Assembly: GCA_039815465.1 (NCBI GenBank)
Contig: JBCBZG010000013.1
Span: 37,394-101,393 of the forward strand
From: Shimia_B sp039815465
Lineage (GTDB): Bacteria; Pseudomonadota; Alphaproteobacteria; Rhodobacterales; Rhodobacteraceae
Direction: 5' to 3'
Length of the DNA: 64,000 bases
A program made the translations under genes and the position numbers. The notes beneath the pieces were generated by a model, which was not told where the DNA came from, ran no database searches, and saw only the letters and a list, made by a program, of their open reading frames with translations. The stretch's first letter is position 1. Each line of letters starts with the position of its first letter. Below are positions 1-7,536 of this stretch, one piece after another.

Positions 1-1
1 T

Positions 2-796
2 ATGATGACAACCGCACTGACGCTGGCCTTGGCTATGTCGAGCGCTGCAATGGCCGATACGACGATGGATCGCTCCATGTTCCAGGCGTCCAGCACGGAA
101 ACGGATGTGCATGTCTCCGACTTTATCGGGATGAGCGTTTTCGCGGCTGGTGCTGTGAATGAAAGCGAGTGGGACATCGATGAAATCGCCGGGATGGACC
201 CGAGCTGGGACAATGTGGGCGAAATCAACGACCTCGTTATGACCCGGGACGGCGACATTGCTTCGGTTCTGGTCGATATCGGTGGTTTCCTCGGCATGGG
301 TGAGCGCCAGATCGCCATGAACATGGATCAGATTGCGTTCGTGCCAGACAGCGACACAGAAGACCCAACGGACTTTTTCCTGGTGATCCCAGCCTCCAAG
401 GCTGAGCTGGAACAGGCTCCGGCATACCAAGGGCTCGATCTTGCCTCTGCCGTTATCCCGCAGGATACGGACGCCGATATGGCGCATACGGGTATGGACC
501 ACATGACCCTTGATGCCGACGATATCGCAACCCTCACGACAGAAGACCTGACCGGGGCACGTGTCTACGACGCGTCCGGCACCTGGATCGGTGAGGTCGA
601 CCAGCTGAACATCGGCACAGACGGCAAGATTGACGCCGCCATCGTCGATGTGGGCGGGTTCCTGGGTCTGGGTGAAAAGCCGGTGCTTTTGTTGATCGAG
701 GATCTCAACATCACACGTGAAGACGGCGACAGCCTGAACGTGTCGGTGCGCATGACCGAGGCAGAGCTCAAAGAGCTCCCGACCTGGGAAGGGTAA
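2..796 (+). CDS. Exported tandem PRC-barrel domain protein
   Basis: 264 codons counted from the ATG at the window edge, so the true start could lie outside. Residues 1-18 look like a signal peptide ending in SAAMA. Two PRC-barrel domains follow, at about residues 38-115 and 180-250. Each holds the same core, VDIGGFLGMGE near residue 91 and VDVGGFLGLGE near residue 215, so the protein is an internal duplication. PRC-barrels are small beta-barrels found in photosynthetic reaction centre H subunits and RNA-processing proteins. Exported versions are common in alphaproteobacteria and are often members of the general stress regulon, which fits the neighbouring phyR/ecfG locus, but the promoter is not in the window. 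No molecular function can be assigned. A strong terminator follows. Confidence 0.8.
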   Translation: MMTTALTLALAMSSAAMADTTMDRSMFQASSTETDVHVSDFIGMSVFAAGAVNESEWDIDEIAGMDPSWDNVGEINDLVMTRDGDIASVLVDIGGFLGMGERQIAMNMDQIAFVPDSDTEDPTDFFLVIPASKAELEQAPAYQGLDLASAVIPQDTDADMAHTGMDHMTLDADDIATLTTEDLTGARVYDASGTWIGEVDQLNIGTDGKIDAAIVDVGGFLGLGEKPVLLLIEDLNITREDGDSLNVSVRMTEAELKELPTWEG

Positions 797-823
797 GCTT
801 CGCGCATGCAGTGTACGAGTGTT

Positions 824-852
824 GGGGTGGACTTCGGTCCACCCCTTTTTTT
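824..852 (+). terminator. Rho-independent terminator after the PRC-barrel gene
   Basis: A perfect 9-bp stem (824-832 with 837-845) is closed by a UUCG tetraloop and followed by seven T residues (846-852). It ends the PRC-barrel transcript just before the convergent phospholipase D gene. Confidence 0.92.
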
Positions 853-860
853 GTCTTTCG

Positions 861-2366
861 CTACACCATCTCGTCAGGGACCATGGGCAGCGGCGACGCG
901 AGCGCGCGAGGCCTGTCCATCGGATATGGCAACAGTAGGTGTCGGCGGTCTGCCGGCGGGGTCGCCGCGTTTCGCGCGGCCGCGGTGCGGATATCGGTGA
1001 CGAATGCGCGGGCGTCGCCCGTTGGGTCGGGGGCCAGATCACCCATCCAATGCGTGAGTGCCCGCTGCCACAGCTGCCGCACAAAGGCAGGGCGCACGAG
1101 GTGCACCCCGGCTTCTGTGTCCCACCGTAGGCTGCGCCCGTTGAGGTTGGCCGAGGACACAATCGCCTCTGCCTCACCAAACAGGCTCAGCTTTGCGTGA
1201 ACATAGATGATCGGCGCGCCATGGAGCGTCGCCATATCCCCGCCGACCGGGCGAGTTGGTGCGGCGCATGGGCGCGCAGGGCTTACAAGCGCGAGCCGGT
1301 CTTGCAGTGCTTCTGACAGCAGACCCAGCGCGTCCGCCTGTTTTTGCGCGCCGAGCTGTGCGTCTTCCCGGCGGTTGCCCTCAAAGGCGACATCCTCGGG
1401 CGCGGCAGGTAGCACCAGCACGCATGCGAGCGCTGGATTGGCCAGGGCGGCCTCTGCGATCGCCTCTGCCAAGGGCATGTGACGAAAGAACTGCGTTTCA
1501 AAGTAGATGAGCCCACGCGCCCGGCGGATCGCGGACATATGCGCGTCTTCGAGCTCCGTGACGCGAGGCTTGGGGGAGATATGGGCCACGGGCAGCTGGC
1601 GCCCGACAGACAGCGTGCGCAAGAAGCCTGGGGTCGCAGGATTGGGCGCCTCCGTCCCCGCGCAGGCCGCGCGGAACGAGTGCAGATGGGCGGAGGCCGC
1701 GGCTACGACCGGGCCTTTCACCAGGGCCTGAATGTCATACCATGTCTCCTGCGCCGGGCGCGCATGGTCGCGGGTGTCGTACCGGCGGTCATTGAGGTCG
1801 AGCCCGCCGATATACAAAAGCTGGTCGTCAATGACGGCAAGTTTTTGGTGATGCGTCGCAGGTACCAGGGGTGCGACTGCTGCTGCCTTAGCCTCTGCCA
1901 AGCCGGGCGTGAGGGCATCGGTGTCCTTGTCCGACAGCTCCTGGCTGGTTTTGCCGTGGAGCACGAGGCGCGGCACTATCCCTGCGCGCGCGGGGTGGAG
2001 CGCGACCCGGCAGTCACATCTAGCTCCGGTCGACAGCTCATTGAGCGCTGCGAATTGGCGTGCCGCAGACCAAGATCGGCGATGGTCGTCTGTTGCAATG
2101 ACGGGGTCGAAATCTGTCAGTGTGATCTCAAACCGCACCCCAGCGTTGAGCTTGGCAAGGATAAGGTCGAACCAGGTGTTGCCCAGGGCGCGTGCCTCTG
2201 CGCTGCGCAAGGTCGTTTGGGGGTCGAACACACGAAAGCCAGCCACAAAGCTTTCGGAGGCTGCCAGGACCGCGCGCTCCAATGCGACGAACGCCTCCTG
2301 CGCTGTGAAAAGCGGTTCGAAGTCGGTGATGGCAGCGTCTAGTGCGGCCCGGTCTGCAGCATCCAT
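861..2366 (-). CDS. Phospholipase D-like (HKD) protein
   Basis: 501 residues from the ATG at 2366, a start that lies just past the kinase stop codon at 2377; the longer open frame would overlap the kinase coding region. The family hydrolyses or transfers phosphodiesters, typically of phospholipids, using two HxKxxxxD motifs. The first is intact at residues 173-180 (HQKLAVID). The second is HAKLSLFGE at 390-398, where the Asp is Gly or Glu, followed by the usual SSANLNGRS. The His and Lys that do catalysis are kept at both sites, so activity is plausible. There is no signal peptide. It is the last gene of nepR-ecfG-kinase-PLD, with 10 bases to the kinase, so it is probably cotranscribed with the stress regulators. 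Cardiolipin synthase-like transfer or phospholipid hydrolysis are both possible. Confidence 0.85.
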   Translation of the reverse strand: MDAADRAALDAAITDFEPLFTAQEAFVALERAVLAASESFVAGFRVFDPQTTLRSAEARALGNTWFDLILAKLNAGVRFEITLTDFDPVIATDDHRRSWSAARQFAALNELSTGARCDCRVALHPARAGIVPRLVLHGKTSQELSDKDTDALTPGLAEAKAAAVAPLVPATHHQKLAVIDDQLLYIGGLDLNDRRYDTRDHARPAQETWYDIQALVKGPVVAAASAHLHSFRAACAGTEAPNPATPGFLRTLSVGRQLPVAHISPKPRVTELEDAHMSAIRRARGLIYFETQFFRHMPLAEAIAEAALANPALACVLVLPAAPEDVAFEGNRREDAQLGAQKQADALGLLSEALQDRLALVSPARPCAAPTRPVGGDMATLHGAPIIYVHAKLSLFGEAEAIVSSANLNGRSLRWDTEAGVHLVRPAFVRQLWQRALTHWMGDLAPDPTGDARAFVTDIRTAAARNAATPPADRRHLLLPYPMDRPRALASPLPMVPDEMV

Positions 2367-2376
2367 CGCATCCACG

Positions 2377-4140
2377 CTAGCTGGCTTTGGCGACGGGCAT
2401 GTTGCCCCCGTCACAGGCGTCCTCGGTCTCGGGGACCTCCAACGCGGTAAACGATACCGTGCAGCGATAATGCCCGTCGTCGCTCGTGATCTGCGACGTC
2501 GCTCCAAGCTGCCCGACGAACGCATCGATGAGCCGGGCGCCGAGGCCGGTGCCGTCCTGACCAAGCTCATCCAAGACCTTTGGACCCAACGTGTTTTCGA
2601 CGCTCAGCGTCACATTGAGGCCCTCGGTCATAAGGCTCACGCCAATATGGGCGGGATCAGCGGGGGGCCTGCCGACATTTTTGACGGCGTTCGTCACCAG
2701 CTCATTGGCCAACAACGCCAGCGGGACAGCTTGGTCTGGGTCGATATCAAGCTGCGCGAGCGAGACGTCCGTTTTGACGCCAGCGCGATGGGTCAACCCA
2801 GTGGACAGGCTGTGGCGTACGAGCTCTTCGAGCAGGTGATCTGCGCGCACAGTTTTGAGAGAGCTGCCCGCGTAGATCGCTTTGTGCAGCGAGGACAGGC
2901 TAATCACCCGGTCTTGCACCCGGCGAAGCACGGATTTGGCGGTTCCGTCGGCGACAGTGCGGATCTGCATGTTCATGATCGACGCAATCAGCTGTAGATT
3001 GTTCTTCACCCGGTGATGGACCTCCCGCAGCAGCAGGTCCTTTTCCGCGATCGACGTCTCCAGCATGGCGCGGTCGGCGATGATGGCATTGATCAACGCG
3101 TTGTATTGGGCGGCCATCTGGCGGATTTCCGTCGGTGCCCCGCGCAGGTCGACACGGCTCAGCGCTGGGCGGTCGGGGGAGAAATTGCGCATCGTTTTAC
3201 CAAGGCGCACGAGGTGACGCAGGATCAAACGCTCCACCGCTAAGATCGCGATGACCAACGTCGCCAGATACATCAGGATCGGAAACGCGGGCACAACCCA
3301 GCCCAAAACGGTTGGGCCGTACGACATCTGATCGCTTTCCCAAAGCCCAACGACATAAATGCGGTCATCGATCACAGGCACGATCGCTGCCATCGCGCGC
3401 GACCCATCGGGCTGCTCGTAACGCACGCTCTGACCGCGCACGATGTCGGGGATTTCATTGGGGACCAGCCCCAATCGCTCAAAGCGGTCCGCGGTTTCGA
3501 CGCCAGTGCTGGCCGACAGGATCCGGCCGTACTGATCCACCAGGGCGAGGTAAGGCACGTCCTCGGATGCGCCGAGCAGTTCGTCTGTCAGGTCGTGGGG
3601 CACGGATACAGACAGCGCGCCAATCAACGCCCCAGTTGCGTCGCGTACGTCCACACTGGCCACCACAACGGATTGACCCGATGCGGCGCCGTTGTTGTTC
3701 ACGGTGACCGCAGGGCCCGGGTTTTCAATAAATGCTTTCCAGGTCGCGTAGTCGCTAAAGTCGATCTCATCGCTGACCGACGAACAGCGCATAACGCCAT
3801 CCAGCGAGATGAACCCGGCAAAGACAAACGCCGCCTCCGTGTCGACAAAGGTGCTCATCGCGCGTGAGCAGGCCGGGTCCTCGGCCCCCAATGTCAGCGC
3901 CATCACCCCCAAACCGTCCGCGGCGCCATATGCGCGACGCAGCACGGCGTGTTCGGTGCGCACAGCGTTGAGCGTGCGCGCAATCAGATCACGCTCCTCC
4001 AATTCTTCGGCGTCTCCGATGACGGTCACCGTTTGGATGACTGCGATCGCCCCAAGCGGCAACAGAGCGAGGCTCAGAAGCATGACAAGCCGCACACGCA
4101 GGGACACTGCCCAGCGATAGAGGCCAGTCCAAAAGCTCAC
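2377..4140 (-). CDS. Membrane sensor histidine kinase (HisKA_2/HWE type), probable PhyR kinase
   Basis: 587 residues from GTG at 4140. That GTG overlaps the ecfG stop codon (GTGA), which indicates translational coupling and argues against the longer open frame. Transmembrane segments lie at about 15-36 and 279-303. They flank a periplasmic sensor region of roughly 240 residues that resembles a Cache-type domain in layout. A HAMP-like stretch leads to the dimerisation box EVHHRVKNNLQLI at 373-385, which carries the phosphoacceptor His, then an N box (NELVTNAVKN) and a G box (DGTGLGARLI). This HRVKNNLQ signature marks the kinase class that phosphorylates PhyR in alphaproteobacteria, often encoded beside ecfG. 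The role as PhyK is inferred from class and position; the signal is unknown. Confidence 0.9.
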   Translation of the reverse strand: MSFWTGLYRWAVSLRVRLVMLLSLALLPLGAIAVIQTVTVIGDAEELEERDLIARTLNAVRTEHAVLRRAYGAADGLGVMALTLGAEDPACSRAMSTFVDTEAAFVFAGFISLDGVMRCSSVSDEIDFSDYATWKAFIENPGPAVTVNNNGAASGQSVVVASVDVRDATGALIGALSVSVPHDLTDELLGASEDVPYLALVDQYGRILSASTGVETADRFERLGLVPNEIPDIVRGQSVRYEQPDGSRAMAAIVPVIDDRIYVVGLWESDQMSYGPTVLGWVVPAFPILMYLATLVIAILAVERLILRHLVRLGKTMRNFSPDRPALSRVDLRGAPTEIRQMAAQYNALINAIIADRAMLETSIAEKDLLLREVHHRVKNNLQLIASIMNMQIRTVADGTAKSVLRRVQDRVISLSSLHKAIYAGSSLKTVRADHLLEELVRHSLSTGLTHRAGVKTDVSLAQLDIDPDQAVPLALLANELVTNAVKNVGRPPADPAHIGVSLMTEGLNVTLSVENTLGPKVLDELGQDGTGLGARLIDAFVGQLGATSQITSDDGHYRCTVSFTALEVPETEDACDGGNMPVAKAS

Positions 4141-4694
4141 GCCGCGGGCCGCCCGCTGACGACAGTCATGGTGATCGCGTCGGTGATCTCGAGCGGCTCG
4201 TCTGTGTCGAGCTCCATCAACTCCACAAGCCGCGCGCGGGCTCGGTTGGCGCGGCTTTTGATCGTGCCGACGGCGCAATCGCACATCTCAGCGGCTTCTT
4301 CGTAGGAAAAGCCCGACGCCCCTACAAGCAAAAGCGCCTCGCGTTGCTCGTCAGGCAACTGCCCGAAGGCCGCCGCAAAGTCCCGCATCACCAAGCGCCC
4401 GTCATGGGCCGGTTTTTCGGACAGCTGGCCCGCAAGCACACCATCGGCGTCTTCGACCTCCCGGGCGCGTTTGCGACGCAGGGAGTAAAACGTGTTGCGC
4501 AAAATTGTGAACAGCCAAGCCCGCAGGTTCGTGCCCGGCTCGAATTTGTCGATGTTCGACCAGGCTTTGACCACAGTGTCCTGCACGAGATCATCGGCGG
4601 ACGTCGGATTGCGAGTCAGTGACCGGGCAAATGCGCGCATGGCGGGCAGGTGCTCGATTATCTCGTCTTTGGGGTCGGAACTGGGGTTAGTCAT
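4137..4694 (-). CDS. ecfG: General stress response ECF sigma factor EcfG
   Basis: 185 residues from ATG 4694, which overlaps the end of nepR by 8 bases. Region sigma-2 is visible near the N terminus (DDLVQDTVVKAW, then LRAWLFTILRN) and sigma-4 near residues 110-160 (LPDEQREALLLVGASGFSYEEAAE, then GTIKSRANRAR). This is the EcfG class (ECF15), which recognises GGAAC-N16/17-CGTT promoters and is held by the anti-sigma factor NepR until phosphorylated PhyR releases it. Assignment rests on the sequence class and on the diagnostic nepR and phyR neighbours. The gene is coupled to the downstream kinase through a GTGA overlap, and its own promoter is the dyad at 4907-4933. Confidence 0.95.
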   Translation of the reverse strand: MTNPSSDPKDEIIEHLPAMRAFARSLTRNPTSADDLVQDTVVKAWSNIDKFEPGTNLRAWLFTILRNTFYSLRRKRAREVEDADGVLAGQLSEKPAHDGRLVMRDFAAAFGQLPDEQREALLLVGASGFSYEEAAEMCDCAVGTIKSRANRARARLVELMELDTDEPLEITDAITMTVVSGRPAA

Positions 4695-4872
4695 TCTGGC
4701 TATCCCCCGTTTCCTTGGCCTTGAGCTGTGCGATGAGGTCCTTGAACCGGTCCGGGATTTCCTCCCGCACGGTTTCATCAAAGACCATGCGCAAATTCTC
4801 GTCGATCTGGCGGTCTATCTCAGAGACGTGCTCAGAGACGTGTTTTTGGTCTTTGCTCATTTTTCTGCTCAT
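4687..4872 (-). CDS. nepR: Anti-sigma factor NepR
   Basis: 61 residues from ATG 4872; an in-frame ATG at 4860 is the alternative, and neither has a convincing Shine-Dalgarno. The core EIDRQIDENLRMVFDETV followed by REEIPDRFKDLI is the NepR family signature: two short helices that bind EcfG in unstressed cells and the sigma-like domain of PhyR under stress. Its length is normal for the family. It is the first gene of nepR-ecfG-kinase-PLD and overlaps ecfG by 8 bases, so antisigma and sigma are made together. It is divergent from phyR. Confidence 0.95.
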   Translation of the reverse strand: MSRKMSKDQKHVSEHVSEIDRQIDENLRMVFDETVREEIPDRFKDLIAQLKAKETGDSQND

Positions 4873-4906
4873 GTCCGTAGGGGCATATAAATTCGCTCTC
4901 TTGGGT

Positions 4907-4933
4907 GGAACTATCTCACGGCGAAATAGTTCC
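4907..4933. promoter_or_regulatory. Overlapping divergent EcfG-type promoters (nepR and phyR)
   Basis: A perfect 8-bp inverted repeat, GGAACTAT at 4907-4914 and ATAGTTCC at 4926-4933, with an 11-base centre. Plus strand: -35 GGAAC 4907-4911, 16-base spacer, -10-like AGTT 4928-4931. Minus strand: -35 GGAAC 4933-4929, 16-base spacer, AGTT 4912-4909. The EcfG consensus is GGAAC-N16/17-CGTT, so each -10 matches 3 of 4 bases. Predicted transcripts start roughly 25 bases before phyR (ATG 4962) and 30 before nepR (ATG 4872). The two promoters share the same 27 bases and could not be occupied together. Confidence 0.75.
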
Positions 4934-4961
4934 ATGAAAAATGATGGACAGGAGAGCCGAC

Positions 4962-5789
4962 ATGGTGGACACCCCCGCAGCGCCAGATCTAGCCGACAGT
5001 ATTTCAACGCATCTGCCGTTCCTGCGCCGCTATGCGCGGGCGCTTACTGGCGCACAGAGCACGGGCGACACATACGCAATGGCCACGCTCGAAGCGATTG
5101 TGGCCGACCCGACCGTGCTTGACGACACACCTTCGCCAAAGGTTGGTCTGTTTCGCACCTTTCACAAGATCTGGTCGAGCTCCGGCGCGCCCATCGAGGG
5201 GCAGGATCAGTTGACCGATCTGCTCGAAGCGCGCGCGCAGTGGCGGTTGCAACATCTTGCGCTCAACACCCGCGAGGCGTTGCTGCTGCGGTCGGTCGAG
5301 GGTTTCACGCTCGAAGAAACGGCGACCATCATGAACATGTCCCAAGCCGATGTCGCCGAACTTTATGCGCGGGCACTTGCCGATATGGGCGAGATGGTCG
5401 CCGGTAAGGTGCTGATCATCGAGGACGAGGGCATCATCGCCATGGACCTCAAAAGCATCGTGTCGGACATGGGCCACACGGTCGTCGACGTGGCGAGAAC
5501 CAAAACCGAGGCTGTGGAAAAGGGCAAACGCACAGTGCCCGACCTTATCCTCGCGGACATCCAGCTGGCTGATAAGTCTTCGGGAATTGACGCCGTAAAC
5601 GCGCTGTTCGCGGAGCTTGGCGAACGGCCCGTGATCTTTATCACCGCATTCCCAGAGCGGCTTTTGACCGGGCAACGCCCTGAGCCCGCGTTCCTGATCA
5701 CAAAGCCTTATGTCGATGAACAGGTGCGAGTCGCCGTGAGCCAAGCGATGTTTTTCGCGACCACCGAACATATGGCGCAACCCGCCTAG
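4962..5789 (+). CDS. phyR: Response regulator/anti-anti-sigma factor PhyR
   Basis: 275 residues from ATG 4962, preceded by GGAGAG at 4951-4956; an upstream ATG at 4941 lacks a ribosome site. Residues 1-140 form a sigma-like domain (sigma-2-like near 15-45, sigma-4-like near 95-140) that does not bind DNA but mimics EcfG for NepR. Residues 148-265 form a receiver: acidic pair E155/D156, phosphoacceptor D199 in ADIQ, T228 in the FITAFPE motif, and K248. Phosphorylation lets the sigma-like domain capture NepR and free EcfG. The FITAFPE motif is typical of receivers served by HWE/HisKA_2 kinases, matching the kinase gene alongside. It is transcribed divergently from nepR from a shared promoter. 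Confidence 0.96.
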   Translation: MVDTPAAPDLADSISTHLPFLRRYARALTGAQSTGDTYAMATLEAIVADPTVLDDTPSPKVGLFRTFHKIWSSSGAPIEGQDQLTDLLEARAQWRLQHLALNTREALLLRSVEGFTLEETATIMNMSQADVAELYARALADMGEMVAGKVLIIEDEGIIAMDLKSIVSDMGHTVVDVARTKTEAVEKGKRTVPDLILADIQLADKSSGIDAVNALFAELGERPVIFITAFPERLLTGQRPEPAFLITKPYVDEQVRVAVSQAMFFATTEHMAQPA

Positions 5790-5799
5790 GGTTGCGCAA

Positions 5800-5821
5800 G
5801 GCCCCCGGCGGACCGGGGGCC
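5800..5821. terminator. Terminator-like hairpin between phyR and dps
   Basis: A perfect 9-bp GC-rich stem (5800-5808 with 5813-5821) and a CGGA loop sit between two convergent genes. There is no T tract on either side, so it is a weak or bidirectional terminator, or a transcript-end stabiliser. Confidence 0.6.
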
Positions 5822-5830
5822 CTGTGCCAA

Positions 5831-6328
5831 CTACTGCGCAGCGATTGCTCGCAGCATCCACGCGGCCTTTTCATGGAACGCAGAGCGCTCGGTCGCTAGG
5901 TCTTCGGTCACGGGGTCTTTACGGCCTTCGACAAGCTCGACCAAAGCATGCAGCCGGTACGCAAGGCGTTCATGCTCTGCGGCTAAATCTTCGACCATTT
6001 CACCGGCGGAGGGCGTCTGCTCCGGGTCGGCGATGTGGGATCGCGCTACGATGTCGGCCATCCGCATCGGTGCCAACTGGCCCAAAGCCCGGATCCGTTC
6101 GGCGAGCTCATCGGCGGCCGCGAACATGTTTTCGTACTGCTCTTCGGTCAGTTTATGGACCGAATAGAATGTCGGGCCTGTGATATTCCAATGATACGCA
6201 TGGGTTTTAAAGATCAGGCGATATGTGTCGGCCAGCACATCGGCCAGGCCGTCTGCGATGCCTTCGATGTCACGCACGCCTGTGTTGATCGCATCGGCGC
6301 TCGGGACGATTTTCAGTGCCTCTGACAT
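5831..6328 (-). CDS. dps: Dps family ferritin-like DNA-protection protein
   Basis: 165 residues from ATG 6328, preceded on the minus strand by AGGAGG. Dps proteins form 12-subunit shells that oxidise and store iron with hydrogen peroxide and protect DNA in stress. The N-terminal helix contains the ferroxidase His motif (THAYHWNITGP near residue 42), followed by EEQYENMFAAADELAERIRALG, the expected carboxylate helix. The length is normal. No separate promoter is evident in the 75 bases before it. It is probably read from the EcfG promoter ahead of the entericidin gene, which would place it in the general stress regulon, as is usual for dps in alphaproteobacteria. Confidence 0.93.
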   Translation of the reverse strand: MSEALKIVPSADAINTGVRDIEGIADGLADVLADTYRLIFKTHAYHWNITGPTFYSVHKLTEEQYENMFAAADELAERIRALGQLAPMRMADIVARSHIADPEQTPSAGEMVEDLAAEHERLAYRLHALVELVEGRKDPVTEDLATERSAFHEKAAWMLRAIAAQ

Positions 6329-6403
6329 GAGGGTCCTCCTCTTTCCTTGGTCACGATAGGGACGCTCCGCGCGCGACGGTGGGCCGCGCGCGGATGGTGC
6401 GGA

Positions 6404-6541
6404 TCACAAATCGTTCTGGACGTCGTTTGCAGCGTTCGAAATCGCTTGGCCGCCAGCTTGGACGTCTTCGCCGAAACCTTCGGCAGTTTCGCACGCGGCC
6501 AGGGCAAGGACGGACATGACGAGCAGGGTTCTAAGGATCAT
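6404..6541 (-). CDS. Entericidin-like small lipoprotein
   Basis: 45 residues from ATG 6541, with CGGAGG upstream. It has a hydrophobic leader ending in the lipobox LALAAC (Cys17), then a short Gly/Ala/Asn/Asp-rich tail (ETAEGFGEDVQAGGQAISN). This is the entericidin A/B pattern: a tiny lipidated envelope peptide, stress-induced in enterobacteria and often under EcfG in alphaproteobacteria. It lies 75 bases upstream of dps on the same strand, and a perfect EcfG promoter precedes it. A toxin/antidote role is known for E. coli EcnA/B but only one copy is seen here, so no such role is claimed. Confidence 0.85.
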   Translation of the reverse strand: MILRTLLVMSVLALAACETAEGFGEDVQAGGQAISNAANDVQNDL

Positions 6542-6611
6542 CTGAGTAGCCTCCGAAAGTTATGTGCGCGGCACCGAGACGTTCAAATCCCAAGAGCCGC
6601 TGTGGGGAGAA

Positions 6612-6636
6612 AACGGGGTGCGCCCAGAAAAGTTCC
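6612..6636 (-). promoter_or_regulatory. EcfG promoter for entericidin gene and dps
   Basis: Minus strand GGAAC (6636-6632), 16-base spacer, CGTT (6615-6612): an exact match to the EcfG consensus. Transcription would start near 6605, about 65 bases before the lipoprotein start codon. Confidence 0.85.
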
Positions 6637-6671
6637 CTTCGCCTGCGCCGACAGTCGTCTATCGCGGCACG

Positions 6672-6697
6672 GGAACCAGTGCGGGCGTTGGTGCGTT
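6672..6697 (+). promoter_or_regulatory. EcfG promoter for the FNT-family channel
   Basis: Plus strand GGAAC (6672-6676), 17-base spacer, CGTT (6694-6697). The predicted start near 6704 gives a leader of about 17 bases holding AGGAG before ATG 6721. Confidence 0.8.
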
Positions 6698-6720
6698 ACG
6701 CGGTGGAACAAGGAGCACCC

Positions 6721-7536
6721 ATGGCAGATGATCCCACCATTCGAACCGCGACACGGCTGAACGCACGCGCCATCTACGACGTCATCCGCCAAGACGGCCA
6801 AGAAGAGCTCGAGCGGACAACGGTGTCGCTGACCTGGTCGGGTATTGCCGCCGGGCTTTTGATCTCCTTTTCTGTGCTGGGCGAGGCGGTGTTGCGCTCA
6901 TATCTGCCCGATGCGCCGTGGCGGTATCTCGTGGAGAACTTGGGCTACAGCTTTGGCTTTCTTTTGGTGATCTTGGGCCGCATGCAGCTCTTTACCGAGA
7001 ATACGATCACGACAATTCTGCCTCTGGTGTCTGAACGCTCCCGCTCCTGCGCTGCCGCAGTCTTGCGCCTGTGGTGCATCGTGCTCGCGGCCAATGTTGT
7101 CGGTGCCGCCTGCGCTGCGGCATTCATCGCCTTTAGCGGGGCGTTCAGCGCAGATTTGTTAGCCGCGATCAACGACCTGTCCGAACACGCCACAGGCTTT
7201 CCGTCAGGCGAGGCCTTTTTCCGCGCCATCCCAGCCGGGATCCTCATCGCAGCCATCGTGTGGATGATGCCGGGTCAGAACGGCAGCGAGGTGCTTTTGA
7301 TCGTCCTCTTCACCTGGCTCATCGCTGCAGGCGACTTCACCCATATCATCGCTGGTTCCGTAGAAATGTGGTTCTTGGCCCTCCGAGGAGACCTTTCCAC
7401 TTCGACCGCTCTTTGGTCGTTTTTTGTGCCCGTGCTCTTAGGCAACGTGGTCGGCGGAACAGCCATCTTCACGCTCCTGGCCTGGGGACAGGTCAAAGCC
7501 GAGGTAGACCCGGCCGCGGTAAGCGCAGCGGAGTAG
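6721..7536 (+). CDS. Formate/nitrite transporter (FNT) family membrane protein
   Basis: 271 residues from ATG 6721, with AGGAG six bases upstream. A polar N-terminal tail of about 30 residues precedes six hydrophobic segments. FNT proteins are pentameric channels for small monovalent anions such as formate, nitrite or hydrosulfide. This one carries family elements such as GRMQLFTENTITTILPL near residue 85 and PAGILIAAIVWMMP near residue 170. The long soluble N terminus and these motifs resemble the YfdC-like branch rather than FocA or NirC; that is a judgement from memory, and the substrate is unknown. Its promoter matches EcfG, so expression in stress or stationary phase is expected. Confidence 0.85.
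   Translation: MADDPTIRTATRLNARAIYDVIRQDGQEELERTTVSLTWSGIAAGLLISFSVLGEAVLRSYLPDAPWRYLVENLGYSFGFLLVILGRMQLFTENTITTILPLVSERSRSCAAAVLRLWCIVLAANVVGAACAAAFIAFSGAFSADLLAAINDLSEHATGFPSGEAFFRAIPAGILIAAIVWMMPGQNGSEVLLIVLFTWLIAAGDFTHIIAGSVEMWFLALRGDLSTSTALWSFFVPVLLGNVVGGTAIFTLLAWGQVKAEVDPAAVSAAE

Noticed and set aside
1479..2997. Two long plus-strand frames (287 and 362 codons)
   Set aside because: Both are antisense to the phospholipase D and histidine kinase genes and show no motif or ribosome site.
4695..5007. N-terminal extension of nepR to 106 codons
   Set aside because: It would run through the phyR start and the dyad promoter; known NepR proteins are about 60 residues.
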